The position numbers and the translations under genes were made by a program. DNA of 64,000 nucleotides, taken from Rhizobacter koreensis. GTDB taxonomy: Bacteria > Pseudomonadota > Gammaproteobacteria > Burkholderiales > Burkholderiaceae_C. Positions 8,579 through 16,956 of the stretch are shown one piece after another. The notes under the pieces were generated by a model that worked only from the letters and a program-made list of their open reading frames with translations, made no database searches and was not told the DNA's origin. The stretch covers positions 372,001-436,000 of the forward strand of contig NZ_JABWMJ010000001.1 of NCBI RefSeq assembly GCF_013366375.1, given 5' to 3'. Every line of letters begins with the position of its first letter. The stretch's first letter is position 1.

Positions 8579-9385
8579 ATGCCGCTCGCTCCTTCGCATT
8601 CCCAACCGTCGCTCGGCAGCGCCGTCGCCGCTGGCGGCGGGTTGCGGCCGGGCGCAGCGACGCGCTTCACGCCGCCGCCGTTGCCGGCGCGCGGCGCGCG
8701 TCACGACCGCCTGAGCCGGCCGCAGCGCCATGCGCTGATCGCCACGATGGTCGGCGCGCACGTCGCGCTCGGCTGGGGCCTGCTGCAGATCAGCAACGTG
8801 CGCGAGGCGGTGGTCGAAGCGGCGCCGATCTTCGTCAGCCTGATCGCGCCGCCCGCGCCGCCGCCGCCGAAAGTGGTTCCGCCGCCACCGGTTCCGCAGC
8901 CGCCGCGGCCGCGGCCGCAACGTGTCGAGCCGCGTCCGCCGCCGCCGACGGTGATCGCCGCAGCGCCGAGCCCGGCACCGGCACCGTTCGTGGTGCCGGC
9001 GCCGCCGCCGCTGCCCGAGCCGTCGGCACCGGCTCCCGCGCCAGCCCCGCCGCCCGCTCCGCCGGCGCCGCCGGCCCCCCCGCCGCCACCACCCGCGCCC
9101 AAGGTGATCCCGGCGTCGGCGGTGCAGTACCTGGTGCGGCCGGTACCCGAATACCCGCGTCTGTCGCAGCGCAACGGCGAGACCGGCCGCGTGATGATCG
9201 ACGTCCTCATCGAGGCCGAAGGTCCGCCCAAGACGGTGCGGCTTGCCGCCAGCTCCGGCTTCTCGCGGCTCGACAACGCGGCGCTCGAGGCGGTGCGCAA
9301 GGCGCGCTTCAAGCCGCACTTCGAGAACGGTCAGACCACCGCCGTCTGGGCAACCATCCCCCTCGAATTCGAACTGGAGAAGTAG
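8579..9385 (+). CDS. tonB: energy transducer TonB
   Basis: 268 residues. A cytoplasmic N-terminus of about 50 residues, one TM helix (about 55-75, starting HALIATMVGAHVALG), a long Pro/Ala-rich periplasmic spacer (about 95-180, many PPAPP and PAPAP runs) and a C-terminal TonB domain with YPRLSQRNGETGRVMIDVLI and a YxxPxF-like end (ARFKPHFENG). It spans the periplasm and transmits the ExbBD-derived energy to outer-membrane receptors. The N-terminal cytoplasmic part is longer than in E. coli TonB. First gene of the iron operon; exbB starts 4 bases after its stop. Confidence 0.9.
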   Translation: MPLAPSHSQPSLGSAVAAGGGLRPGAATRFTPPPLPARGARHDRLSRPQRHALIATMVGAHVALGWGLLQISNVREAVVEAAPIFVSLIAPPAPPPPKVVPPPPVPQPPRPRPQRVEPRPPPPTVIAAAPSPAPAPFVVPAPPPLPEPSAPAPAPAPPPAPPAPPAPPPPPPAPKVIPASAVQYLVRPVPEYPRLSQRNGETGRVMIDVLIEAEGPPKTVRLAASSGFSRLDNAALEAVRKARFKPHFENGQTTAVWATIPLEFELEK

Positions 9386-9389
9386 TTCC

Positions 9390-10148
9390 GTGAATCCCGA
9401 AACCAGCAGCCTGGGCTTTGCCCACTTCCTCGCGCAGAGCGACGCGGTCGGCAAGACGCTCCTCGTCATCCTGATCGTGATGTCGGTCGCCTCGTGGGCG
9501 ATCATCGCCATCAAGGGCCTCACGCTGGTCCTGCGCAACGGGCGCAGCCGCGAGTTCCTCAACTTCTTCTGGAACGCCAGCTCGCTCGAGCAGGTGGCGG
9601 GCGAGATCACCACGCACGGCGCGCGTGATCCGTTCTCGCACCTCACCAGCCACGCGATGCAGGCTCAGGCGCACCACGCCAAGTACGGCGCGGCCAAGCT
9701 CGAGGAGGCCGGCAGCTCGGGCGAATTCCTCACCCGCACCATCAAGAAGGTGCTCGACGAGGAGACCACGCGTCTCGAGAATGGTCTGGCCGTTCTGGCC
9801 ACGGTCGGCGCGACCGCGCCGTTCGTGGGCCTGTTTGGCACCGTGTGGGGCGTCTATCACGCGCTGGTCGCCATCGGCATGAGCGGCGCCGGCACGCTCG
9901 ACAAGGTCGCCGGCCCGGTCGGGGAGGCGCTCATCATGACCGGCCTCGGCCTCGCGGTCGCGATCCCGGCGGTGGTGGGCTACAACTGGCTGACGCGCGC
10001 CAATCGCGTGCTCGCCGCCAAGCTCGACGCGTTCGCCTACGAGCTGCACACGTTCGTGTCGATGGGCCAGCCGCTGGGCACCGGCGCCGGTGCCGACGCC
10101 GCAGTCGCCAACGTGCGTGCGCTCGGCGCGCGTACCGCGGCCGCCTGA
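9390..10148 (+). CDS. exbB: MotA/TolQ/ExbB proton channel protein
   Basis: About 252 residues from the GTG at 9390, preceded by GGAGA. Three TM segments: near residues 20-45 (TLLVILIVMSVASWAIIAIKG), and a pair around LAVLATVGATAPFVGLFGTVWGVYHAL and ALIMTGLGLAVAIPAVVGYN. The GATAPFVGLFGTVWG motif is diagnostic of ExbB/TolQ. Works with ExbD to use the proton gradient for TonB. TolQ is excluded by the neighbouring tonB and hemP. Confidence 0.93.
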   Translation: MNPETSSLGFAHFLAQSDAVGKTLLVILIVMSVASWAIIAIKGLTLVLRNGRSREFLNFFWNASSLEQVAGEITTHGARDPFSHLTSHAMQAQAHHAKYGAAKLEEAGSSGEFLTRTIKKVLDEETTRLENGLAVLATVGATAPFVGLFGTVWGVYHALVAIGMSGAGTLDKVAGPVGEALIMTGLGLAVAIPAVVGYNWLTRANRVLAAKLDAFAYELHTFVSMGQPLGTGAGADAAVANVRALGARTAAA

Positions 10149-10158
10149 GGAGCGCGCG

Positions 10159-10581
10159 ATGGCATTCGCGAGCTTCGACTCCCGCAACGGCGGCGCGCCG
10201 ATGTCCGAGATCAACATGGTTCCGTTGATCGACGTCATGCTGGTGCTGCTCGTCATCTTCATCGTCACGGCCCCGCTGCTCACCCAGCAGGTCAAGCTCG
10301 AGCTGCCCAAGGCGAGCGCGCAAGTCACCGACCTCAGGCCCGAGAAGGTCGAGTTCGCGATCGACGCTGCGGGCACGCTCTACTGGAACGGCGAGAAGGT
10401 CACTCGCGCGGAGGCCGCGCAGCGCTTCGCCGCCGCAGGCAAGCGCCCGGTGCAACCCGAGATCCACCTCAAGGCCGACCAGGGCGTCGCCTATCGCTAC
10501 GTCGCGCAGACGCTCGCCGACGCGTCGAAGGCGGGGCTGACGAAGGTCGGCTTCATCAGCGACCCCGAGACCGGGCCCTGA
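10159..10581 (+). CDS. exbD: biopolymer transport protein ExbD
   Basis: 140 residues from MAFASFDS. N-terminal motif EINMVPLIDVMLVLLVIFIVTAP contains the single TM helix with the functionally essential Asp, followed by a periplasmic domain ending in YVAQTLADASKAGLTKVGFI, all standard ExbD. Starts 10 bases after exbB, and hemP follows within 4 bases. Confidence 0.93.
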   Translation: MAFASFDSRNGGAPMSEINMVPLIDVMLVLLVIFIVTAPLLTQQVKLELPKASAQVTDLRPEKVEFAIDAAGTLYWNGEKVTRAEAAQRFAAAGKRPVQPEIHLKADQGVAYRYVAQTLADASKAGLTKVGFISDPETGP

Positions 10582-10585
10582 TGCG

Positions 10586-10786
10586 GTGACCTCCGAGCCT
10601 GCGAGCAGCGGTTCCAAGCCGGTTCCCGCGCCCGACGCGCGCGCGGGCCAGCCGGCGCCGCGCGCGCGTGCGCCGATCGTCAGCGACGCGCTGTTCGGCG
10701 GCGCCAAGGAAGTGCAGATCCTGCATCGCGGAACCCTCTACCGACTCAAGCAGACGGCACTCGGCAAGTTGATCCTCACCAAGTGA
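10586..10786 (+). CDS. hemP: hemin uptake protein HemP
   Basis: 66 residues from the GTG at 10586. The last 35 residues match the HemP family: a nonpolar turn LFGGAKEV, then ILHRGTLYRLKQTALGKLIL. The N-terminal 30 residues are a Pro/Ala-rich extension. HemP is a small protein that in Burkholderia acts as an activator of heme/iron uptake genes; the role here is by family. Sits between exbD and the receptor gene in the same direction. Confidence 0.85.
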   Translation: MTSEPASSGSKPVPAPDARAGQPAPRARAPIVSDALFGGAKEVQILHRGTLYRLKQTALGKLILTK

Positions 10787-10847
10787 CCGTTCCACCACCG
10801 CACCAGCCCGCCGTCGCCAGCCCGTGCTCATGAACGAAGGAAGCACC

Positions 10848-13196
10848 GTGCTCGCCCACGATCTCGATCCCTCCACCACTTCGGCGCGCGCCGCCGCGAC
10901 GCCCCGCCTGCTGCCGCTCGGCGCGCTCGCCGCCGGCTTCGGGCTGTTCAGCGCGCCGGCGCCGGCGCAGACCGCGCCCGCGGCACCGAGCGTTGCTGCT
11001 TCGGCGCCGGCCGCGCCGGCCGCTGCCGCGTCGCAGGCGGCGGGCGGCACGACGCTCGGCACCATCTCGGTGAAGGCTCGCGCGGAGACCGATCAGAACT
11101 CGGTGCGCGCGACCACCAGCACCATCGGGCGCGGCAACCAGGAGCTGCGCGATATCCCGCAATCGGTGACGGTGGTCACCGAGAAGCTCATGGAGGACCG
11201 CCGCGTCGACACCGTGAAGGAGGCGCTGCACTACACCGCCGGCATCAGCTTCCTGGCGGCCGAGGGCGGCGAGGAAGACATTCGCCTGCGCGGCTTCTCG
11301 CTCACGTCGAGCGGCGACATCTACATCGACAGCGTGCGCGATCCCGCGTTCTACGAGCGCGACGTCTTCAACTTCGACCGCATCGAGCTGCTGCGCGGCT
11401 CGGCGTCGATGCTGTTCGGACGCGGCTCCACGGGCGGGGTGGTGAACCAGGTGAGCAAGCAGCCGCTGCTCACCAACATCAACGAGGTCTCGACGACGAT
11501 CGGCAACGGCGGCTATCTGCGCAGCACCGGCGACTTCAACATCAAGACGTCCGAGACGTCCGCGTTCCGCGTCAACGCGATGGTCAACACCGCCGACAAC
11601 TACGGCAACAAGATCGACAAGTACGGCATCGCGCCGACCTTCCGCTGGGGCATCAACACCGACGACGAGTTCTCGATCGGCCTCTATCACCTCAGAAACG
11701 ACAACGGCATCAACTACGGCCTGCCGTGGCTGCGACGGGATGCCTCGGGTCCGATTTCGGCGACCAATCCGGCCGGCCTGATCGATATAAGCCCGCGCAA
11801 CTACTACGGCGCGAAGAGCGACTACAACGCGGGTGAGGCCACCTACGGCACGCTGCACTACACGCACCGCTTCGGCGACGGTGGCGCCTGGCACACGGTG
11901 CTGCGGCATGGCGAATACAAGCGCGACATGCGGGCGAGCACGATCCGCTTCTGCACGCGCGGCACCGGCAACCCGGTGACCAACCCCGACTGCCCCGCGG
12001 TCGCGCCGACGCAGAGCACGCTCGACGGCTCGCAGCCCCTGACGCGCGGCACCAACAACAAGGTGCAGAACCTCAAGACGACCTATCTGCAGACCGACTA
12101 CACGAACAAGTTCGAGTGGTTCGGCAGGCAGAACGACATCATCGCGGGCATCGACTACGCGCGCGAGGAGTTCGAGAACTTCACGATGTCGGTGCCGGCG
12201 GGGGTCGTGCTCGACAAGAACACGCCGCGTGTCACGATCGGTTCGCCGAACGACGGCACCTCCGTCGACGAGTCGCGCCGCATCCGCACGCTCAACCGCA
12301 GCTTCGTCGCCAAGGCGCTCGGCGTCTACGCGCAGGACATGATCGCGATCACGCCCGAGTGGAAGGTGCTCGGCGGCCTGCGCTGGGATCGCTTCGAGGG
12401 CAACTACGTGAGCCCGACGTCGACCACGTTCCCCGAAGCCTCGCGCTCCGATTCGCTGCTCAGCAAGCGCTTCGGCGTCCTCTATCAGCCGAACGACACG
12501 AGCTCGTTCTACGCCTCGTACGGCACCTCGTTCAATACCTCGGGCGAGCTCTACAACTACGACGCGCCCGGCTCCAACGCGCCGCCCGAGAAGAGCCGCA
12601 ACATCGAGGTCGGTGCCAAGGTCGACTTCTTCGACGGCCGGCTCTCGACGCGCGCGGCGGTGTTCCACTCGACCAAGTACAACGAGCGCAACCGCGACTC
12701 GCCCGAAGGCGAGCCGCTGGTCGACTACCTGCTCTCGGGCAAGCGCCACGCGACCGGGCTCGAGCTCGATCTCGCGGGTCGCATCACACCGGCGTGGGAG
12801 GTGTTCGTCTCGTATGCCTGGATTCCGCGCGCGAAGATCGACAAGGCGGCATTCGGCGTCACGCCGGGCGGCGAGCGCGAAGGCGACCGGCCGTCGCTGA
12901 CGCCGCGCCACAGCGGCTCGCTGTTCACGACGTATCAGCTCACGCCCGACTGGCGCATCGGCGGCGGCCTCAACGCGCGCAGCAAGCAGACGCCCAACCG
13001 CAACCCGGCCGGCATCGTCGCACCGGGCTACGTGACCGGCGACCTGATGGTCGAGTACACGTTCAGCCCGCAGATCGCGCTCAAGCTGAACGTCATCAAC
13101 GTGACCAACAAGCTGTATGCGGATTCGATCTACAGCGGCCACTACGTTCCCGGCCAGGCGCGCACGGTCTACGCGACCATGACCGCGCGCTTCTGA
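10848..13196 (+). CDS. TonB-dependent siderophore receptor (Fiu/catecholate type)
   Basis: About 782 residues. Signal-like segment [21 protein letters not shown], plug domain with [25 protein letters not shown] and the [20 protein letters not shown] motif, then a 22-strand-type barrel ending in aromatic Phe (YATMTARF). Of the three in-frame starts (GTG 10824, ATG 10830, GTG 10848) only 10848 has a good ribosome-binding site (AAGGAAG with 4-6 base spacing). Pairing with a PiuC-like dioxygenase is the same arrangement as fiu-ybiX in E. coli and piuA-piuC in Pseudomonas, which points to a catecholate substrate. Likely under Fur control with the upstream tonB genes. Confidence 0.9.
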   Translation: MLAHDLDPSTTSARAAATPRLLPLGALAAGFGLFSAPAPAQTAPAAPSVAASAPAAPAAAASQAAGGTTLGTISVKARAETDQNSVRATTSTIGRGNQELRDIPQSVTVVTEKLMEDRRVDTVKEALHYTAGISFLAAEGGEEDIRLRGFSLTSSGDIYIDSVRDPAFYERDVFNFDRIELLRGSASMLFGRGSTGGVVNQVSKQPLLTNINEVSTTIGNGGYLRSTGDFNIKTSETSAFRVNAMVNTADNYGNKIDKYGIAPTFRWGINTDDEFSIGLYHLRNDNGINYGLPWLRRDASGPISATNPAGLIDISPRNYYGAKSDYNAGEATYGTLHYTHRFGDGGAWHTVLRHGEYKRDMRASTIRFCTRGTGNPVTNPDCPAVAPTQSTLDGSQPLTRGTNNKVQNLKTTYLQTDYTNKFEWFGRQNDIIAGIDYAREEFENFTMSVPAGVVLDKNTPRVTIGSPNDGTSVDESRRIRTLNRSFVAKALGVYAQDMIAITPEWKVLGGLRWDRFEGNYVSPTSTTFPEASRSDSLLSKRFGVLYQPNDTSSFYASYGTSFNTSGELYNYDAPGSNAPPEKSRNIEVGAKVDFFDGRLSTRAAVFHSTKYNERNRDSPEGEPLVDYLLSGKRHATGLELDLAGRITPAWEVFVSYAWIPRAKIDKAAFGVTPGGEREGDRPSLTPRHSGSLFTTYQLTPDWRIGGGLNARSKQTPNRNPAGIVAPGYVTGDLMVEYTFSPQIALKLNVINVTNKLYADSIYSGHYVPGQARTVYATMTARF

Positions 13197-13212
13197 GTCG
13201 ACGCCGGACGCG

Positions 13213-13902
13213 ATGCTGCTGCACGTCCGCAACGTCCTCGACGCCGACCAGCTGCGCCAGGTGCGCGAGGTGCTGGCGCGTGCTTCGTGGGGCGACGGCC
13301 GCGTGACGGCGGGCGTGCAGTCGGCGCAGGCCAAGAACAACGAGCAGCTGCCGCAGGAAAGTGCCGAGACACGTGCCCTGCAGCAGATCGTGCTGGGCGC
13401 GCTCAACCGCAACCCGGTGTTCTTCTCGGCCGCGCTGCCCAGGCGCATCTTTCCTCCGCTCTTCAACCGCTACGCGGGCAATGCCAACGCGTTCGGCAAT
13501 CACGTCGACAACGCGGTGCGCTTCGTGCCAGGGGGCAGCGGCGAGCGCGTGCGCACCGACATCAGCTGCACGCTGTTCTTCAGCGACCCGGCCGACTACG
13601 ACGGCGGCGAGCTGGTGGTCGAGGACACCTACGGGCAGCAGCGCGTGAAGCTGCCCGCGGGCGATCTGGTGCTCTACCCGGGCACCAGCGTGCACCGCGT
13701 CGAGCCGGTGACGCGCGGCGCCCGTGTCGCGAGCTTCTTCTGGATCGAGAGCATGGTGCGCAGCGACGAGCAGCGGCGCCTGCTCTACGAGATGGACCTG
13801 CACCTGATGAGCCTGCGGGAGTCGGTCGGAGAAACCGACGCAGCGATCATCGGTCTGACCGGTACCTATCACAACCTGCTGCGCCAATGGGCCGACGTCT
13901 GA
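13213..13902 (+). CDS. piuC: Fe(II)/2-oxoglutarate-dependent dioxygenase, PiuC/YbiX type (PKHD hydroxylase)
   Basis: 229 residues, the family's normal length. Iron ligands are visible as H97-x-D99 (NHVDNAVR) and H161 (YPGTSVHRV), with an Arg at about 168-171 suited to bind 2-oxoglutarate. N-terminal MLLHVRNVL and the [10 protein letters not shown] segment are typical. It follows the siderophore receptor by 16 bases. The physiological substrate of the family is not established. Confidence 0.9.
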   Translation: MLLHVRNVLDADQLRQVREVLARASWGDGRVTAGVQSAQAKNNEQLPQESAETRALQQIVLGALNRNPVFFSAALPRRIFPPLFNRYAGNANAFGNHVDNAVRFVPGGSGERVRTDISCTLFFSDPADYDGGELVVEDTYGQQRVKLPAGDLVLYPGTSVHRVEPVTRGARVASFFWIESMVRSDEQRRLLYEMDLHLMSLRESVGETDAAIIGLTGTYHNLLRQWADV

Positions 13903-13940
13903 TCGCGCAGCACATCTTCCACCGCAACCCCGGAGACGCC

Positions 13941-14219
13941 ATGAAGCCGACCCTCGCCCGTACCGTTCTCGCCGCCGTTCTCGCCGCCGCGGCCGGCACC
14001 GCCTTCGCGCAGCACGCCGAGCGCTGCGAGCCGATTCCCAAGGAAGAGTGGAAGCCGCAGGCCGAGCTCGAACGCCGGCTCACCAACCAGGGCTGGAAGA
14101 TCAGCCGCGTCAAGATCACCAACGGCTGCTACGAGGTCTACGGCCGCGACGAGCGCAACCAGCGCGTCGAGACCTTCTTCAACCCGAAGACCTTCGAGGT
14201 CGTGACCGCGCCGAAGTGA
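13941..14219 (+). CDS. small secreted PepSY-domain protein
   Basis: 92 residues: cleavable signal peptide (VLAAVLAAAAGTAFA then QHAERC) and one PepSY-like unit in which a two-helix/strand pattern (LERRLTNQGWKISRVKITNGCYEVYG) is followed by a basic/aromatic strand and a conserved end FFNPKTFEVV. Two Cys in the mature part could form a disulphide. Its stop overlaps the start of the next gene (GTGA), a cytochrome b561, which is a common pairing and suggests the two act together in ferric reduction or redox sensing. Confidence 0.85.
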   Translation: MKPTLARTVLAAVLAAAAGTAFAQHAERCEPIPKEEWKPQAELERRLTNQGWKISRVKITNGCYEVYGRDERNQRVETFFNPKTFEVVTAPK

Positions 14220-14770
14220 ATCCGCCGAAGCCGGTGCGGGACACGCGCGTCTGGGACCCGCTGGTGCGGGTCGTGCACGTCGCGCTGATCGCTGGCGTCG
14301 CGCTCGGCTGGGCCACCACCGAGTGGCTCGGCGCCTGGCACGAGCCCGTCGGCTGGGCGACCCTCGCGACCGTCGCGGTCCGGATCGTCTGGGGCTTCGT
14401 CGGCCCGCGTACCGCGCGCTTCGCGCATTTCGTGCGCGGCGCGCGCGCGACCTGGCGCTACGCGCGCCTCTTCGCGAGCGGCCGCGCACCGCGGCACGTC
14501 GGCCACAACCCGCTCGGCGCCTTGATGGTGCTGGCGTTCTTCGCGTGCATCGCCGGCCTCGCGTTCACCGGCTGGCTCTACAAGACCGACCGCTTCTTCG
14601 GCGACGAGACCGTCGAGCAGATCCACGTGGCGCTTGCCTGGGGCTTCGTGGTGCTGGCCGTGCTTCACGTGGCCGGCGTGCTGGTCGCGAGCTGGCGGCA
14701 TCGCGAGAACCTCGTCGCCGCCATGATCGACGGCCGCAAGCGTGCGGCGCGCAGCGACGATGTGATCTGA
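14216..14770 (+). CDS. cytochrome b561-family membrane protein
   Basis: 184 residues from the GTG at 14216, overlapping the PepSY stop. Four TM helices with His ligands in RVVHVALIAGVALGW (helix 1), HEPVGWATLATVAVRIVWGF (helix 2) and EQIHVALAWGFVVLAVLHVAGV (helix 4), consistent with two b-haems. Family members are periplasm-facing electron transfer proteins, including ferric reductases. Position after an iron-uptake set supports a role in iron reduction, but this is inference. Confidence 0.85.
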   Translation: MNPPKPVRDTRVWDPLVRVVHVALIAGVALGWATTEWLGAWHEPVGWATLATVAVRIVWGFVGPRTARFAHFVRGARATWRYARLFASGRAPRHVGHNPLGALMVLAFFACIAGLAFTGWLYKTDRFFGDETVEQIHVALAWGFVVLAVLHVAGVLVASWRHRENLVAAMIDGRKRAARSDDVI

Positions 14771-14976
14771 CGCCGCGTCGCGCGGGTGACGCGCGGCCGC
14801 CACGAACACGGGCTCGCAGGGCGCTCCTGCGCCGTTTTCTCCTATGAAAACAGCTTCTCTTTGCCAGAGGCAGGCAGTACCATTGCCTGCGCGCGGTGCT
14901 ATGGAGAAATGAAGGTTCACGCGGCCTTCGCCCATCCCCGAGCACATCAACCAATTACTTGATGGAGAGAATCGAC

Positions 14977-15354
14977 ATGGCAACTGCGAAGAAAGCTCCC
15001 GCCAAGAAGGCGGCAGCGAAGAAGGCGGCGAGCGGCTCGAGCGCCGCGCCAGCCAAGAAGGCGGCGGCCAAGGAGTCGAGCGCGAAGAAGGCCCCGGCCA
15101 AGAAGCGCACGCCGAACGCCGCCTTCATGCGCGAGATGACTCCCAGCCCGCAGCTGGCCGCCATCATCGGCGACAAGCCCGTGCCGCGGACCGAGGTCAC
15201 GAAGAAGGTGTGGGAGTACATCCGCAAGAACAAGCTGCAGGATGGCACCGACCGCCGCATGATCAACGCCGACCCGAAGCTGCAGGAGATCTTCAAGCAG
15301 CCGCAGGTCTCGATGTTCGAGATGACCAAGCTGATCAACGCGCATCTGAGCTGA
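14977..15354 (+). CDS. SWIB/MDM2-domain protein with histone-like basic N-terminus
   Basis: 125 residues from MATAKKAP, chosen because GGAGAG sits 8-13 bases upstream; ATG at 14962 is possible. The first 45 residues are Lys/Ala-rich repeats of the AAKK/PAKK type, resembling histone H1 and bacterial HU-like tails and probably binding DNA. Residues about 50-125 form a SWIB domain with PSPQLAAIIGDKPVPRTEV, VWEYIRKNKLQD and INADPKLQEIF. Such proteins recur in Chlamydiae and Betaproteobacteria; function is not established, chromatin-like DNA binding is likely. A strong terminator follows. Confidence 0.88.
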   Translation: MATAKKAPAKKAAAKKAASGSSAAPAKKAAAKESSAKKAPAKKRTPNAAFMREMTPSPQLAAIIGDKPVPRTEVTKKVWEYIRKNKLQDGTDRRMINADPKLQEIFKQPQVSMFEMTKLINAHLS

Positions 15355-15390
15355 CGGCGCGTGGCGCGGCGTGTGCCGCGCCCGAGGTGG

Positions 15391-15432
15391 AAACGAAGCA
15401 AGGCCGGTGCGATCACCGGCCTTGCTTCGTTT
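15391..15432 (+). terminator. very strong rho-independent terminator after the SWIB gene
   Basis: A perfect 19-bp stem (15391-15409 with 15414-15432) around a CGAT tetraloop, rich in A/T at the base so that it ends in a T run on both strands. It would work in either direction. Confidence 0.9.
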
Positions 15433-15658
15433 GGGGCTCCGTCGCGTGCCGTGGCGCGGCAAGAGCCGGCGCCGGCTGCGCCGGCGCACTCGCGAGGCCT
15501 GCTGCGGCCAGCTCCCACGCACGCGAGTTCATTGCCGCACGGCGTTGTCCGACGCCACGTGGCGCGGCGCACCGACGCTCGACGAGAGCTGCGTGCGCAA
15601 CAGTCGGCAACCGCGCGGCGCCGCTGGGGGCGCTGCGCCCGTATCGAGGAGCCGCGCC
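15433..15658. other. intergenic remainder between SWIB gene and Cys-repeat gene
   Basis: With the terminator this makes a 304-base gap. No gene or clear promoter was seen; a GAGGAG ribosome-binding site lies just before the next start. Confidence 0.4.
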
Positions 15659-16216
15659 ATGCACCCGAGAACCCGCCCGACCCTTTCAAGCCTGCTGGTG
15701 TGCGCCACTGCCCTGGTGCTCGGCAGCGCGCCGGCTTTCGCGGCCGGCGACAAGAAGACGTACGAGGACGCCAAGAGTCTCGCCAAGCAGACCTACACCG
15801 GCGCGCTCAAGTCCTGCGACCCGCTCGACGGCAACAGGAAGGACATCTGCGTGGCCGACGCGAAGGCGGCGCGGGTCCGCAGCGAAGCCGAGGCGGAGGC
15901 GGCATACAAGGGGACCGCGAAGGCGCGCGAGGCCGCTTCCCGCGACATTGCCGAGGCGAACTACAAGGCCGCCAAGGAGCGCTGCGACGACCTCAAGGGC
16001 AACGCCGAGGACGTGTGCGAGAAGGAGGCCAAGGCGGCGCTGACGCGCGCGCGCGCCGATGCCAAGGCCAACCGCAAGTCGGTGCGTGCGCGCGACGATG
16101 CGACCAAGGACAAGATGAAGGCCGACTACGAAGTGGCCAAGCAGAAGTGCGATGCCATGAGCGGCGACGCCAAGGACGCGTGCACGAAGCAGGCCAAGGC
16201 GCAATACCCGCACTGA
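15659..16216 (+). CDS. secreted protein with three Cys-pair repeats
   Basis: 185 residues from MHPRTRPT, preceded by CGAGGAG. Signal peptide (SLLVCATALVLGSAPAFA then AGDKK). The mature part is highly charged and helical, with three copies of a roughly 55-residue unit, each carrying a C-D-x-x-x-G-[ND]-x-[KE]-D-x-C block (CDPLDGNRKDIC, CDDLKGNAEDVC, CDAMSGDAKDAC) followed by x-x-x-A-K-A. The Cys pairs ten residues apart probably form local disulphides in the periplasm. I do not know its function; similar Lys/Ala-rich Cys-repeat proteins occur in Burkholderiales. Confidence 0.75.
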   Translation: MHPRTRPTLSSLLVCATALVLGSAPAFAAGDKKTYEDAKSLAKQTYTGALKSCDPLDGNRKDICVADAKAARVRSEAEAEAAYKGTAKAREAASRDIAEANYKAAKERCDDLKGNAEDVCEKEAKAALTRARADAKANRKSVRARDDATKDKMKADYEVAKQKCDAMSGDAKDACTKQAKAQYPH

Positions 16217-16295
16217 GCGTTGGCCGGTCGGCAGCCGCGCGCTCGCCGTGCCGCGCGCCGCGCGCCGCACGCGAGCCCGCCCGAGCGAGGGCGCG

Positions 16296-16928
16296 TCAGC
16301 GGCTGCGGACGCTGCGGTCCCGATCAGCCGCGGGCCAGACGCCGCTCGACGAAGTCGAGCCGGTCCTGGCCCAGAACAGCTCGCCGTCGAGCACGTAGCT
16401 CGGCGCGCCGAACACCCCGGCGTCGAGCGCGCGCTGTGTGTTGGCTGCGTAGCGCGCGCCGACCGCTTCGGTCGCGGCATGCTCGAGATGCGCGGGCGCG
16501 AGTCCGGCCGCATCGAGCAGGCTGGCGAGCGTCGCGCGGTCGGCGATGTCGAGCTCGTCGACCCACACGGCGCGCAGCACGAGCCCTGCCAACCGCAGCG
16601 CGGCCTCGTGCCCGTCGGCTTCGGCGACCGCGACGATCAGCCGCGCCGCGGGGTTGCCGTCGACCGGGAAGAAGCGCGGGTGCAGGTTGAGCGGCAGGCC
16701 GAGGTGGTCGCTGAAGCGCTTCAGCTCGACGAGGCGATAGGCCTGCCGCGCCGGTGCGCGGCGCGCCAGCGGCAGCCCACCGGTCGCGGGGAACACGCCG
16801 CCCAGGTCGACGGGGATCACCTCGATCGTGGCACCCGCGGCGCGCGCGATGCGCTGCAGCCGTTCGTGACCCAGATACGTCCACGGCGATTGCGGGCTCA
16901 GGTAGTACTCGATCGTTGTCGTCGTCAT
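16296..16928 (-). CDS. 2-hydroxychromene-2-carboxylate isomerase-like (DsbA fold), C-terminal frameshift
   Basis: DsbA-like fold with the active-site region YYLSPQSPWTYLGHERL, matching glutathione-dependent isomerases of the NahD/kappa-GST type, in which Ser replaces the redox Cys. The frame runs normally to FGAPSYVLDGELFW, then changes to a low-quality tail (ARTGSTSSS). Reading one base over at about 16368-16372 restores the expected family ending GQDRLDFVERRLARG and a stop at 16324-16326. This is a one-base deletion in a G/C run, either real or a sequencing error. Intact length would be about 201 residues. It sits 28 bases after uvrA on the same strand. The true substrate is unknown. Confidence 0.72.
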   Translation of the reverse strand: MTTTTIEYYLSPQSPWTYLGHERLQRIARAAGATIEVIPVDLGGVFPATGGLPLARRAPARQAYRLVELKRFSDHLGLPLNLHPRFFPVDGNPAARLIVAVAEADGHEAALRLAGLVLRAVWVDELDIADRATLASLLDAAGLAPAHLEHAATEAVGARYAANTQRALDAGVFGAPSYVLDGELFWARTGSTSSSGVWPAADRDRSVRSR

Positions 16929-16956
16929 CGGTGCTCCTTCATGCCCGCATGCCGCA

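Noticed and set aside
10776..13466. Long minus-strand open frame opposite the receptor gene
   Set aside because: Arg/Ala/Val-rich translation without domains; a mirror of the real receptor gene caused by high third-position GC.
14870..14890. Operator-like 7-bp inverted repeat before the SWIB gene (GCAGGCA/TGCCTGC)
   Set aside because: Short, and no matching site or known regulator motif; could be chance in GC-rich sequence.
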